Shown: positions 44,933 through 56,337, counted from the stretch's first letter. The stretch: DNA of 64,000 nucleotides from Myoxocephalus aenaeus (GCA_038501785.1 JBAMJR010000005.1:343501-407500); one strand, 5' to 3'. Made by a program: numbers and translations. The notes: generated by a model not told the origin, from the letters alone.

Positions 44933-45269
44933 CTCGCAGACAGCGAACGGACCTCAGCGAGGAGGGAGGAGGCGGCGCTTCCTCGTCCCGCTCAAGGACA
45001 CGTTTGAGTGAAACAGGTGGAGACAAAAAGAGCTGTCGCTCCGCCACAGACATGAAGCTACGACATCGAACGCCTGCCTCCGGGACCGAGGCTCTGATGT
45101 AAACGAGGAAAACAACAACCAAAGAGCCTCAGACGACGCAGATGCTGGATGCAGTTAAAAGAAAAGGAGATGCGTTTTTTTAACTTTTACCTGTCGGCCC
45201 GCTTTCCTGTTTGACTAACTGCTCCTCAGCGTCACGACTCTGCTGCTATGATACACACACACCCAGAGA

Positions 45270-45276
45270 GTGTGTG

Positions 45277-45324
<48 letters not shown>
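45270..45324. repeat. (TG)n microsatellite
   Basis: TG run. Confidence 0.96.
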
Positions 45325-45325
<1 letters not shown>

Positions 45326-45887
45326 AGAGACGACGTGTGTGCTTCTTTTAATTTTAAGACATGCAGCGTTGAATTTGCTGCCATTTTGGGCAAAATCTGA
45401 ACTTAGCGATAGCGTGCTGGGGGCGGAGCTTCAGGGGCCGCTGCTTATTGATTGCCGTTAACTTTTGCTGCTGGATGCTGGACGCAGGAATCAGCTGCGT
45501 CAGGCCAGATGGTCGGGGTCAGACAGTGACCTTGACTGGTTGAGAAAGGTCGTTGTGAGGGGGGGTCACAAAAGAGGCTCTGAACAAAGATGACTCATCA
45601 AAAAGCTGGTTTTAAATGGTCTGCACTTCCTGTCTGTTTACTTTAGTGACTATTTAGCGAAAGAATCACGTTCAATCAATTAATAGACCGGCCGCTAGCG
45701 GCCCCGCCTCCTAAAGGGGGCGGGGCCACGGAGAAACCACGAGACGCAGAAACAACTCTCAGCGGACCGTCTCCTTTCTGAAGCGTCTCTGAGGGGAAAC
45801 CCCATCCAGACCTCCGGCGTTACAACCGGACACGCCTCCGCTTCCCCGGAGGCCGCGAGCGATGAGCGGCTCCGGGCGACACGGGGA

Positions 45888-45941
45888 AGAAGAAGAAGAA
45901 GAAGAAGAAGAAGAAGAAGAAGAAGAAGAAGAAGAAGAACT
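45888..45941. repeat. (GAA)n microsatellite
   Basis: Uninterrupted GAA triplets, about 17. Confidence 0.97.
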
Positions 45942-46293
45942 GCAGCGAGACAGAATGAGCCTTGTTCACGAGGAGGATTACAAGAAACCAACACCACACA
46001 CACAGGAAGGAAAGAGAGACGCCGGGGGAGAGCTCGGAGTCGTCAGAGGAGACTCGCGGGCGGCGTTGACCTGGTTTGAACGCTGCGGTTTGAGCCGCCC
46101 ACCCGTCCCGACGGCAGCCATCCCGCCTCTCGCACACTTTAGTTTCCACGGGAACAAACATCCTCTCAGCTGACGGAGGGACGGAGAAACGAAAAGGGAG
46201 ATCTCTCTCTCTCTCCCCCGAAGAGGGGCTCCATTGTTCATCGTCGACGACAACACAATAACGGCGAGGTCTCATGGACTGGACCGGGGCGTG

Positions 46294-46298
<5 letters not shown>

Positions 46299-46356
<58 letters not shown>
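46299..46356. repeat. (CA)n microsatellite
   Basis: Uninterrupted CA. Confidence 0.97.
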
Positions 46357-46357
<1 letters not shown>

Positions 46358-46470
46358 TCATCCCTGCAACCACTCGTGCGTCAGCAGACACTAAGGGAGG
46401 ACGACGGGAGCGTCGAGGGAGCCTCCTGTTCTCCTCCCTTCCATCACCGCTCCCGTCCTCCCTCGTCACC

Positions 46471-46588
<118 letters not shown>

Positions 46589-47196
46589 CCCAAAACAACG
46601 CAATGACACAAAGACCGGCCGCACACGAGCACAGGCCCGGGGGCTGAAGCTGCATGAATGAGTTGCGGCACCGTTCCATTTCGTTTGGCTGTGGGCTTCA
46701 CAGGAGTTATACTTTTCTACCGAGACCCGAGAATGTCTTGTTTCCGGAAGGAGGTCCAGAGTACGACAGGAAGACAGGAAGAGAGTGGGAGCACCAGCCG
46801 GTCCCTTTAAGCTTTAGTAAACACAGACAGAAAAATAAAATAAAACGCCTCTTTGTTTCCACGTTTCTCGTCTCCAAACGTCCCCCCTCTTTACCTCCAC
46901 GACCCTCCTTTCTCTCAGAAGAAATCGGCTTCGGGTGAAGGAAGAGAGAAGAGGGTGACAACAAAGTGAGATAGCTAGGCTCCTCCCCCCAAAAAAGGGA
47001 GGAATGAGGAAAATCGATGATTTAGTTTATCCAGTGGTTGCATCCTCTCGATGATCTCTCCGTAAATCCATGGTGGATGACAGTGTTCCCTTTTATTTTT
47101 TTACCCCCAAAATGAAGTTTACCCTGCGGCGTCAGACCCGCGTGGTCTGGCTCCAGCGGGGGGCGTAGTTCAGTACCGCTCGGCGCTCCGGGCCTC

Positions 47197-47694
47197 TTAG
47201 CCCTCGCTCAGCCGGGGCCCTCTGCTGTAAGGGTTCTCCAGGAGGTAGCGGTACTGGTCCCGGTGCTCCAGCATGTACCTGGGGGCGTACATGTGCTCTT
47301 TGGGGTCCACGGGCGGGTACTCCTGCAGGGAGCCGTCGAACCAGCCGCCCGTCCGGATCAGGTCGCGGATGTAGTTGAGGTCTCGCTTGTCCTCGTAGTC
47401 GCCCCAGCGCGGGAAGTCCCCGTTCTGAGCCGACACCAGCTTGAAGTAGATGCCGGCGGGCGTGAAGCACCAGGAGCAGTGCCAGCCGGCGAAGTGGAAG
47501 GGGCTGCCCACCGACCACTGCACCAGGATGTGGCCCGTGTCGTTCTCGTACTTGCGGAAGCCCGGCATGGTGTAGTACTCGCGGCGGCGCAGCTTGATGC
47601 CGTCGCCGTCGTAGACGCTGTGCAGCATCCCCACCGTGCAGCCGGACACCACCTCCAGGGAGCCGAACTGCTTCCAGAAGAACCCGTACAGTGA
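47197..47694 (-). CDS. mgat3: mgat3 coding exon 4: catalytic core and C-terminus
   Basis: Acceptor CCTCCAG, stop TAA at 47197-47199. Encodes SLYGFFWKQFGSLEVVSGCT, GHILVQWSVGSPFHFAG, AQNGDFPRWGDYEDKRDLNY and ends RGPRLSEG, shorter at the C-terminus than the human protein. Confidence 0.95.
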   Translation of the reverse strand, partial: SLYGFFWKQFGSLEVVSGCTVGMLHSVYDGDGIKLRRREYYTMPGFRKYENDTGHILVQWSVGSPFHFAGWHCSWCFTPAGIYFKLVSAQNGDFPRWGDYEDKRDLNYIRDLIRTGGWFDGSLQEYPPVDPKEHMYAPRYMLEHRDQYRYLLENPYSRGPRLSEG

Positions 47695-50600
47695 CTGGAG
47701 GGAAAAACAGAATTACACACAGAAAGCTTTCCAACGGGCATCTGTGGTGTTCAGGGGAGTGGAGGTCAGACTCTAATGAAGAAACACAAAAACATAATTG
47801 CTTTCTCAACCCTCTTGGCACGAAGGAGAATCCTATTGGACTGGAAGTCACCTGACCTCCCAGTTCCTCCATGTGGTTAAAGGACCTGCTGGTCTTTTTC
47901 AAGTTCTGAGAAATTAAAATCTCCTCGGGGTCCGATCATACGATACTTTGATGAATTGAAGACTCTCTCATTAGATTCATAAACCATTTCTGTGGCCTTG
48001 GACGGTTTTATTTTTTATTTAGTTATCTTGACGCTGTTGTAGGAATTAATAATAGTAACTAATAATAACTTCCAATTTCTAAAACTCATTACTGGTTTCT
48101 GTAATTACATAACATTACATTTCATTTAGCTGACGCTTTTATCCAAAGCGACTTACAATAAGTGATTCAACCATGAGGACAAACTCAGAACAACAAGAAT
48201 CAAGAAAGTACAATTTCTTCAACAAAGTTAAACCACAAAGTGCTTTCAGTAAGTATTTAAATGCTACTAAAGTGCTACTACGGCGCTACCTTCCTTATCA
48301 AGGTGTAGTCGAAAAAGATGTGTTTTTAGGTCACGGTGGAAGACGTAGAGACTTCCTGCTGTCCTGATGTCAATGGGGAGCTCATTCCACCAATGAGGAG
48401 CCAGGACAACAGTCGTGACTTTGTTGAGTGTTTGTCTGTAATACCCTCCTACACCACTTTTATTTTGTGTATACTTGAGCTATTAATACTGTAATGTGCT
48501 TTTTGACAATTGAAGTACTGCGATTTGTTCTGTGTTGGGGGGGAGAAGTCCACTGCTTTTGAGAATAAACACACTTTACAAAAGAAACCTTTCCAACGAA
48601 CGGTCACGCTAAAGCGAGCCGCCTCGCCTACCCTCGCCTACCCTCGCCTACCCTCGCCTACCCTCGCCTACCTTGCGCATGTGGATGGCGAAGGGCTCCG
48701 TCCAGCCGTCGAACAGCTTGAGGAAGAGGAGGCCCTCGCGCGCCGGGATCTCGTCCGCATCGTTGATGACGAAGACGTCGTCCGGCCGGACGCCGGCCAC
48801 CCGGGACAGGCCGTTGTGCGTCAGGTAGGTGCGCAAGTAGTCGTCGGCGATCCAGCCGTCCTGCCGGCCGCCGTCCGGGAAGTGGTCGAGGAACACGTAG
48901 AGGATCTTGTGGCGGACGTAGTCGTACGTACCATTGAGGAGGAGCCGCAGGAAACTAGGGGAGTGACGGAAATGTCGTTTAGGGGATTGCATGAGCTTGT
49001 GACATCACAGATACTTTTTAACTGCTATTGGTTTCCATTCTTTTCCGTATTTTACAATAATAATAGTACATTTCATTTGTGTAGCGCTTTAAAAAGGTAC
49101 TCAAAGGCACTTTACATTGTAAGAATGAACAATAGAAGCAACAACGATATAAACAAGAACGATGACAACAATACAAACAAAGTTAACCAGCATCCCAGCT
49201 TTAAAACAGATTAAATTAGTGAGAATACACATTTGAGTGTGATCCATCACAGAGTGCACTGAGAGCTCTTGAGCAATCCACTGCACACAGATCTTAAATG
49301 GCACTTAAACAGGGTTTTTATAAATAACGTGATTTTCACGTGATTCCAATGCTTGACCTGCAAACGGTGCTGAAGGAGGAGAGTCTAAAAGAATGAAATG
49401 ATGTTTCAAAACATTTTAAATAATCTGCCTTCAGCATTCTTCAAAAGTAAAAAAAAGGGGAACGTGTTGGACTGAAAGAAAAAAAAAAGAAACCATACAG
49501 ATGTCTTTTGGTGTTAAACGTTAACGTTAAGCGCCAGTCTGCAACTCGCTGCTGCACAAAATTGACCGTGAACCCTAAAATGACTTAGGTAATTAGGAGG
49601 TAGGATATAGGAGGTATGAGGTAGGAGTGATGTTCTAATGAAAACCTCTGTGTCCACGCAGAAAACTGACACAACTCAATTAACCCGTTGACATGTACGG
49701 CGAAGGAGACGCAGCCACTTTCAGCGCTGCCACTTCCTGGGATCGAACGCAGAGATCGCAAGACTCCGCCCTCCTGTGTGATTGCAAGCCCCGCCCTCAT
49801 TGTTTCCACCTGTGTCTCGTTCCCCTGTGTATTTAGTCTGTGTCAACTCCCTGTTCTGGGCCGGTTTGTCTCTTCATGTTTGTGACTGTTTGCCAGAGTA
49901 AAACCGTGTTTTCTAAAACCAACTTCCCTGCCTTGTTGTCTGCTTGTGGGTCCTGCTCACCGTGGTTCTGTTCCTGACAATAATAAGACTTGATGATCCT
50001 GCTTAAAGTTACTCATTCAGTACATGAAGACAGTCCTTCAAAATAAACTTCAGTTTCACAGGAAACTAATACATATATAATAATAAAGATGGTGAAATAC
50101 TTAGTTATCTTTAATGAAGATGCAATATAATATCTATACCCTTTAATCCAGGGGTGGGCAAACTTTTTGACTCGCGGGCCACAATGGGTTCTAAAATTTG
50201 ACAGAGGGGCCGGGCCAGGACCAGATGGATGGAGTGTTTGTGTGAACTAATATAAATGACATGTAAAAATCATTACATGAAAGGATTTGGCCTTTAACAG
50301 GTAGCAAAGCATTTATTTGCAAGGCAATTTAACAAATTGCACGAATTGCAACTAACGATTATTTTAATAATCGATTAATCGGTTGATTATTTTTTCGATT
50401 AATCGGATAAAAACATAAAAAAAGCATTAATTTCCAACCCTTTATTCAAAAACAGAACTGACAGTGCAAATTCACAGTGCAAAACATCTTCAGAAAGCAC
50501 AAACAGGTTGCTCCTTGAACATTCCTGAGCTGTTAAAAAAGAAAAAAAAAAAAAAAAAAAAAATGGACTAACACTAAAAACATGTATGCTTTACATTTGC

Positions 50601-53600
50601 CAAATGTGAGCCCCTTTTACTGTAATGATCTCCTTGGAGCAGAGGCTGCATTTAGCATGCCCTGCTTTATCAATATGTATGAAACACTGGACAGAGGGAA
50701 GCTGTGCTGCTCCTCTCACGTCTGTTTTCACCTCTTCATCTCAGCCCTGCATCAAGCTGCGCTGCATAGAGCGTCCTCTTCCTTAAACTATTTCATTCTG
50801 GGTCTCTTACGACCACGACATCACGTTGTTGGCTAAGCCCAACGACGTGATTTGATTCATTCTACTTTGAGTAAAAAAACAACCTGCAGCCAGATCCTCC
50901 GGTGTGCCGGTGTACCAGACCGGGGGGTTACGGCATGTTTCATTTTACAAGCAAGACTGAACTGTAACGGAACATAAAGTAACTTTAACGACAACACACA
51001 ACCCAAACACGTTAGCTAACGTGATAGCAAGCTGACTAGCTTCCATTAAAAACAAGTTTGAGGCAAATGAAGACGCTGTCGACATCTTAACGCTGATTGG
51101 CCAAGACTCGACACGTCACATGCAAGATGTTCTATTTTGTCTCAATGTCTCACTCCAATCTCAGAAACGCTGCCGGCCAGTTGCTCTGCTCCGCTCTTTT
51201 TTTGTTTTTCTTTCTCCACGACTTATTGACTGGCGTAATAATCGCGTGACACAACGAATCGATAATGAAATTCATTGCCAACACTTTTGCTAATCGATTC
51301 GTTGTTGCAGCCCTAATAATAATATTTGGACAAGTTCGGCGGGCCGGATTAAAAAGCCCAACGGGCCGTGTACGGCCCGGGGGCCGTACTTTGCCCATGT
51401 CTGCTTTAATCCCAGTCTTACCTCAGAGGCCGCCTTTCTCCATAAGCGGTGAAGTTGGATTCACAAATGAGGAAGACGTCCACCGCCTGAGCGAGCTCGT
51501 GAAAGCGCACGTGCAGCAGGTCAAACTCGTGGTTGACGTTGATGGCGTTGATGACCCTCCGTGGGGTTTCTCTGGGCGTGAGCCGCTCCTTGGTGGGCAG
51601 GTTGGAGTGGTACACCATGGTTGGCACCCCGCAGTACGGCCCGTGCCACCCTGGCCGGCACACGCACTTCACCAGCCGCTTGCCGACGCCGCCGACGCCG
51701 CCCCGGGACCGCGCCTTGGCCTTCGGGGCGATGGAGGTCTGCTGCTGCTGGACCTCCAGGGGTTTCCTTTGCCCGGGGGCTCGAGCGCCGTCCCCTCCTC
51801 CGTTAGCCACCGGGCCCCCTAGTTTCCCAGAGTACTCCTTTTGGGTGGCCACCTCCGTGCCCTGCCTGAAACACAGGGCTCCCGCTTTGGTCCGCACAAA
51901 GTACGGCGTCCGGTCCTCTGGGAGCTGGTGCTGGCGGGTGTGGAGGTCTCCCATGGACTCCAAGGGGTCGGGCAGCGGGTGCTTGTGCAACGCGTCCAGG
52001 TGCTCGTACAGGTGCACCAGCGGGGCCACCGGGAGGTCGGGCCCCGCGGGCTGGGCCGGCCGGCTGGGATTTCTGACCTGAGGAGAGCGACAGAGAAGGA
52101 AGAAGGACCGTTAGCGTTCCTGTGAGCCGAACACGCCGATCCCAGGCAGTAGGAGGTATGAGTTAGGAGGTGTGAGGTATGATTTATGAGGTAGGAGGTA
52201 CAAGGTAGGAGGTACAAGGTAGGAGGTAGGAGGTATAAGGTACAAGGTATGAGGTACAAGGTATGAGGTATGATGTATGAGGTAGGAGGTAGGAGGTACA
52301 AGGTATGAGGTACAAGGTATGAGGTATGATGTATGATGTATGATGTATGAGGTAGGAGGTAGTAGGTACAAGGTAGGAGGTAGGAGGTATGACGTAGGAG
52401 GTACAAGGTAGGAGGTAGGAGGTACAAGGTAGGAGGTATGAGGTACACGGTAGGAGGTAGGAGGTATGATGTATGAAGTATGATGTAGAAGGTATGAGGT
52501 ATGAGGTATGAGGTAGGAGGGATGAGGTAGGAGGTATGATGTGGGAGGTATGAGGTAGGAGGTATGATGTGGGAGGTATGAGGTAGGAGGTAGGAGGTAT
52601 GAGGTATGATGTATGAGGTATGAGGTATGATGTAGGAGGTATGATGTATGAGGTAGGAGGTAGGAGGTATGATGTAGAAGGTAGGAGGTATGAGGTATGA
52701 GGTAGAAGGTAGAAGGTAGGAGTTATGAGGTAGGAGGTATGAGGTAGAAGGTAGAAGGTAGGAGTTATGAGGTAGGAGGTATGAGGTATGAGGTATGATG
52801 TATGAGGTATGAGGTATGAGGTATGATGTAGGAGGTATGATGTATGATGTAGGAGGTAGGAGGTAGGAGGTATGATGTAGAAGGTAGGAGGTAGGAGGTA
52901 TGATGTATGAAGTATGATGTAGAAGGTATGAGGTATGAGGTAGGAGGGATGAGGTAGGAGGTATGATGTGGGAGGTATGAGGTAGGAGGTATGATGTGGG
53001 AGGTATGAGGTAGGAGGTAGGAGGTATGAGGTATGATGTATGAGGTATGAGGTATGAGGTATGATGTAGGAGGTATGATGTATGATGTAGGAGGTATGAG
53101 GTAGGAGGTATGATGTAGAAGGTAGGAGGTATGAGGTATGAGGTAGAAGGTAGAAGGTAGGAGTTATGAGGTAGGAGGTATGAGGTATGAGGTAGAAGGT
53201 AGAAGGTAGGAGGTATGAGGTATGAGGTATGAGGTAGGAGGTATGATCCCAGGCGGCCGAGATACCGGGAAAGTTCCCATGCTCACCTCATCCGGAGCGT
53301 CGCCCCGCTGGTTCTCCTCCGGTTTCTCCCAGGGGTGAGGAGGCGCCGGCTCCTCCCTCGACCTCACCTCCAGCCCGGCGCTGCCGACGATGCCGCCCGC
53401 CATCCCTCCTCCTCCCTCTCCCCCTCCCTCTCCTCCCTCGGCCCGACCCTTGGTGTCTGATGGACGGAGGACCGGAAGGGGAGGGGCCTCTTCGGGGGAG
53501 GCGGGGCTGAGCGGGGTGGCGCCCCCGCCCTTCTCCCTCCAGAAGTAGCCGGACACCATGATGAAGGACTTGATGTTGGGGTAGGGGGCGGACAGCTCGC

Positions 53601-53703
53601 GCAGCAGGGAGACGTAGTGGAGGGCCTTGTAGTAGTGGAGGAAGGAGATGACGCACAGGCCCACCGTGCACAGCAAGAACACTCGGTGCCGCCGCATTTT
53701 CAT
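47197..53703 (-). CDS. mgat3: mgat3, beta-1,4-mannosyl-glycoprotein N-acetylglucosaminyltransferase (GnT-III)
   Basis: Exons 53287-53703, 51422-52077, 48672-48954 and 47197-47694 join in frame to 617 residues. GnT-III (GT17 family) adds the bisecting GlcNAc to the core mannose of N-glycans in the Golgi. The sequence shows a type II anchor (about residues 6-24), a long variable Gly/Pro/Glu-rich stem, an EGF-like CVCRPGWHGPYC, then the highly conserved catalytic part (INAINVNHEFDLL, GGRQDGWIADDYLRT, NDADEIPAR, GHILVQWSVGSPFHFAGWHC, AQNGDFPRWGDYEDKRDLNY). It is longer than the human protein (533) because of the stem. The human CDS is in one exon; here it has three introns, all GT/AG. No disabling change was seen. 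Teleosts may carry mgat3a and mgat3b; which this is cannot be decided. Confidence 0.95.
48108..48440. mobile_element. Dispersed fish repeat in mgat3 intron 3
   Basis: Contains GACGCTTTTATCCAAAGCGA and GGGAGCTCATTCCACCAATG, sequences recurrent in teleost repeats. Family not named. Confidence 0.55.
48672..48954 (-). CDS. mgat3: mgat3 coding exon 3: catalytic core
   Basis: Acceptor CCCTAG, donor CAAG|GTAGGC. Encodes LLNGTYDYVRHKILYVFLDH, GGRQDGWIADDYLRT and NDADEIPAREGLLFLKLFDG. The donor lies next to five tandem GCCTACCCTC copies (plus strand), so cryptic GTAGGC donors are repeated just downstream. Confidence 0.95.
49060..49320. repeat. Dispersed repeat fragment in mgat3 intron 2
   Basis: GTAGCGCTTTAAAAAGGTACTCAAAGGCACTTTACA-type sequence, a motif familiar from fish repeats; shown here only by its shape, no boundaries. 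Confidence 0.35.
49760..49979 (+). mobile_element. Possible LTR fragment
   Basis: CACCTGTGTCTCGTTCCCCT with GTGTATTTAGTC, ending TGTTCCTGACA. Composition and ending resemble the solo LTR at 53849-54404; no target duplication found. Confidence 0.4.
50149..51403. mobile_element. hAT-type element in mgat3 intron 2 with 8-bp TSD
   Basis: Begins CAGGGGTGGGCAAACTTTTT and ends (inverted) CAGACATGGGCAAAGTACGG. A perfect 8-bp duplication CTTTAATC flanks it (50141-50148 and 51404-51411). Its right end lies about 18 bp from the exon 2 donor. The middle is another element. Confidence 0.88.
50345..51315. mobile_element. Second element nested in the hAT copy
   Basis: Inverted ends GCAACTAACGATTA (left) and GCAACAACGAATCGATTAGC (right, inverted) with repeated ATCGATTAATCGG near the left. 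Non-coding. Terminal bases and target duplication not resolved. Confidence 0.6.
51422..52077 (-). CDS. mgat3: mgat3 coding exon 2: stem and EGF-like segment
   Basis: Acceptor CCTCAG|GTC, donor CTGAG|GTAAGA. Encodes TPYFVRTKAGALCF, CVCRPGWHGPYCGVP, YHSNLPTKERL, INAINVNHEFDLL, CESNFTAYGERRPL (NFT sequon). Confidence 0.95.
52142..53246. repeat. Purine-rich minisatellite GAGGTAGGAGGTATGAT in mgat3 intron 1
   Basis: 1.1 kb of 7-bp GGTAGGA / GGTATGA / GGTACAA units. A block of roughly 410-420 bp recurs (compare from 52440 with from 52890). Almost all purine plus T on the plus strand. Confidence 0.95.
53287..53703 (-). CDS. mgat3: mgat3 coding exon 1: cytoplasmic tail, membrane anchor, stem
   Basis: Start MKMRRHRVFLL matches the family start. 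An acceptor CTGCAG ends one base before the ATG, so the upstream in-frame ATG at 53727 is intronic and 5'UTR exon(s) lie further right. 139 codons ending GDAPDE|GTGAGC. Rich in G/E with a G-E-G-G run. Confidence 0.93.
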
Positions 53704-53848
53704 CCTGCAGCGAGGGGGAGGAGCCAAGAAACACAGAGGAACACCATGTCAGAGCACTTCATTGACCAGCGCTCTCTGCGGGGCGAACCACACGATACAG
53801 AAACTCTGGGTCCCCTAGGGGTCCAGAGTGGAGAGGACATGGTACTGT

Positions 53849-54404
53849 TGTTATGATGTTGGTTTGTTTGGTGTCCTGTTTTATTGTGAAGTCCTCGTCT
53901 TGTGTGTTCCTGCACTTCCTGCCCCTATGATTGTCCGTGATTGTCTGTCTGCCCTGTTCCCTGATTGTGTATTCCCTTCACCTGTGCTGCCCTCATTGTT
54001 TTCCACCTGTGCCTCGTTACCTTCCTCTTGTATTTAAACCCTGTTTGTCTCCTGTCCCCTTGTCGGATTGTCCCTGCGTGCGTCCCCTGTTAGCTGTCCC
54101 CGGTTAGCTGTCCCCGGTTAGCGGTCCTGTTAGCTGTCCCCGTTAGCTGTCCCCGTTAGCTGTCCCCGTTAGCGGTCCTGTTAGCTGTCCTGTTTAGATA
54201 CCTGTTGTCTGTTCGTTCCCCTGCCTGTTTTTGTTCCCGGTGTTTGCTCCATGATCTTGCTTCCCTGTTTTTTGGATTCCTGTTTTTGTTTGTTCGTTCC
54301 TCGGCCTGTTTTTTGAAGCCTGACCTGAGTTTTGTTTTGATAATAAATTTACTTTGAACTGTTGCTTCGGCGTTTGGCTCCACCTTCAAACCAGAAGCGT
54401 GACA
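53849..54404 (+). mobile_element. Solo LTR, 556 bp
   Basis: Starts TGTTATGATG and ends GCGTGACA, flanked by perfect 5-bp duplications ACTGT (53844-53848 and 54405-54409). It contains a TATA-like TGTATTTAAACC near 54029 and AATAAA near 54346, in the same orientation. A GTTAGCTGTCCCCG tandem lies at 54087-54190. Confidence 0.88.
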
Positions 54405-54763
54405 ACTGTGACTGTAGAGTGACACACACATGGCTGCAAACACACCATCGGATTTGATTTGTTTCTCTCTAACCAAAAGCTGAGCTTAAGTTAGCTCAAA
54501 GTCCACGAGCTGGACTCTCTGGACCTGCAGAAGAGACCTGAGCCCAGAGGACGGCTGCTCGCTGAAGCACACGTGCAGCTATGCACAAACTGTTTGAGAA
54601 TACATGTTACAATAAGGCTATGAAAATATGTTAAAAAATAAATAAATGTTAAAGACCAGCAATTGATTAACTTTATACAAAATCAATAAGTGCTTTTGAT
54701 GTTTTCCAGTTAGAGAGAGATTATTTAACCATCTTTATTAAACATAGCTAAGTATTTAACCAT

Positions 54764-54960
54764 TGTAGAACATACGTCTATGTTCATCTTGTTTAAGTAA
54801 TGTTCAGATTGAATTCCGATAACTAGACACGGCGCTTGCGTATAGTCAGAATGAATATGAATGACGAGCATGACTCGCGTTGCCTGTAATGTCTTCTCAA
54901 GTTCCCGAGTAAAGAAACTAATTACACGGAGTCCGGAATTGTGTCACTCGTCTTTCAACA
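54764..54960. mobile_element. Short solo LTR-like insertion, 197 bp
   Basis: Starts TGTAGAACAT and ends TTTCAACA, flanked by 5-bp ACCAT (54759-54763 and 54961-54965). The surrounding AACCATCTTTATTAAAC sequence is itself repeated, which slightly weakens the duplication argument. Confidence 0.65.
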
Positions 54961-54965
54961 ACCAT

Positions 54966-55450
54966 CTTTATTAAACCTAACTAAGTGTTTAACCATCTTT
55001 ATTAAACCTAACCTGAACAAATTCTTCCCGGCATCTATTTTAAAAGCGTAACCTCTGATTTGATAAACAACGGCATGAAGGTGAAACTAACTGAAATGTG
55101 AAATCTCTTTCCAAAACGGCCGAGTTTCAGAATAAAAGCCCCAAAGGCTGAGCGGCCCTGAAGAGAAGAAGAGGAAACGTTCTCTCACCACATCTTCATC
55201 TGGTTCCGTCTTTTTAAATTTAGAGCTTCTCGTCCGAGCTTTTCTTCCGACTGAGGAGATGAAACTTTATTTACTGCACTTCACGAGTGCATCGTGAAGC
55301 ACACGTCAAGCTCTGCCAAACTGTTTGAGAACATAATACTCGTTCTAAAAACCGGTCGTTCCTGCAGGAGACCGGTTTTACTCCTCCGCGTGAACCAAAA
55401 GCCAGCGTTAGGTTAAGTTGTTAGGCGTGACCAGCTCCTCCTCTCTGGTC
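54966..55450. other. No gene seen
   Basis: Intergenic, with a copy of the AACCATCTTTATTAAACCTA repeat at its start. Confidence 0.4.
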
Positions 55451-55454
55451 CCTC

Positions 55455-56110
55455 TAGCTCATAGGTGTCAAACTCAAGGCCCGCGGGCCGAATTAAAGTC
55501 TATGCTGCTTTACAGTGTACAGTCACCATAGACTACATCTCCCACAATGCATGTTGATTTCGTGACCCGGGATTGAACAGCATCCTACCGCGAGAAAGCA
55601 GTATTTCCATATCGGTGTTTAACTAAAGACAAGTGAGTAACTTGAAAATGATCGACAAATAATCCCAAAATGTCCAAGAAGAGAAAGATTGATGCAGAGG
55701 GAAGAAGAACATTTAAAGAAGATGAGAAAGCAAAGACATGTTTGTGCTTCAAGGAGAGTAACCGGCAAGTCTTCTGTGTTATGAGGTAGTGTCAATGATG
55801 AAGGAACACAATGTGAGCAGGTGTACCCCAGACCACAAACAGGTATGTGAGCAGGTGTACCCCAGACCACATCTGTCATTTGTTGGACAAGAGTAATGTC
55901 TTTCTGAACTGTGACAAAAAAAGCTTTGAACAAAGTGAATGTAATAAGGTGCATTTTTGTAATTATTTTTTTAAGTTTAAGTTTGATCTTTGATAGAGTA
56001 ATGTGGGTTTCTTAACCCTAAATTAAATGGATTTCTGTTGTAATAACAGAGAAATTTGCTTACTTATATTTGTATGTTTATATAAATGCATGTACAATAT
56101 TTTTACACTC
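55455..56110. mobile_element. Degraded hAT-type element
   Basis: AGGTGTCAAACTCAAGGCCC is a common hAT terminal sequence. Downstream at 55673 the plus strand reads MSKKRKIDAEGRRTFKEDEK, like the start of hAT-derived transposase ORFs, then stops. Remainder non-coding. Confidence 0.55.
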
Positions 56111-56279
56111 GAATAAACAATAATCAAATGCAAATATGTGAGGGAGTAGTTTATACAGTGTTACGGTTACAGCAGAACCAGAGTCCAGCTCCTCTCTCCG
56201 GGCTCTCAGGTCACCGCTTCGGTGAGTCAGATGTCGGGAGAAAGTCAGCGTGCTAAGTGGGTTTCAATAATGCAGGAAC

Positions 56280-56280
<1 letters not shown>

Positions 56281-56327
<47 letters not shown>
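56281..56327. repeat. (TG)n microsatellite
   Basis: TG run followed by GA. Confidence 0.96.

Positions 56328-56337
<10 letters not shown>

Noticed and set aside
47132..47902. 256-codon Arg/Pro/His-rich frame overlapping mgat3 exon 4
   Set aside because: Out-of-frame shadow of a GC-rich conserved exon.
51265..52125. Several 90-185 codon plus-strand frames across mgat3 exon 2
   Set aside because: Antisense shadows of the GC-rich exon; the conserved frame is on minus.
53704..53727. Upstream in-frame ATG extending mgat3 by eight residues
   Set aside because: A CTGCAG splice acceptor lies one base before the family-typical MKMRR start, so the extension is intronic.
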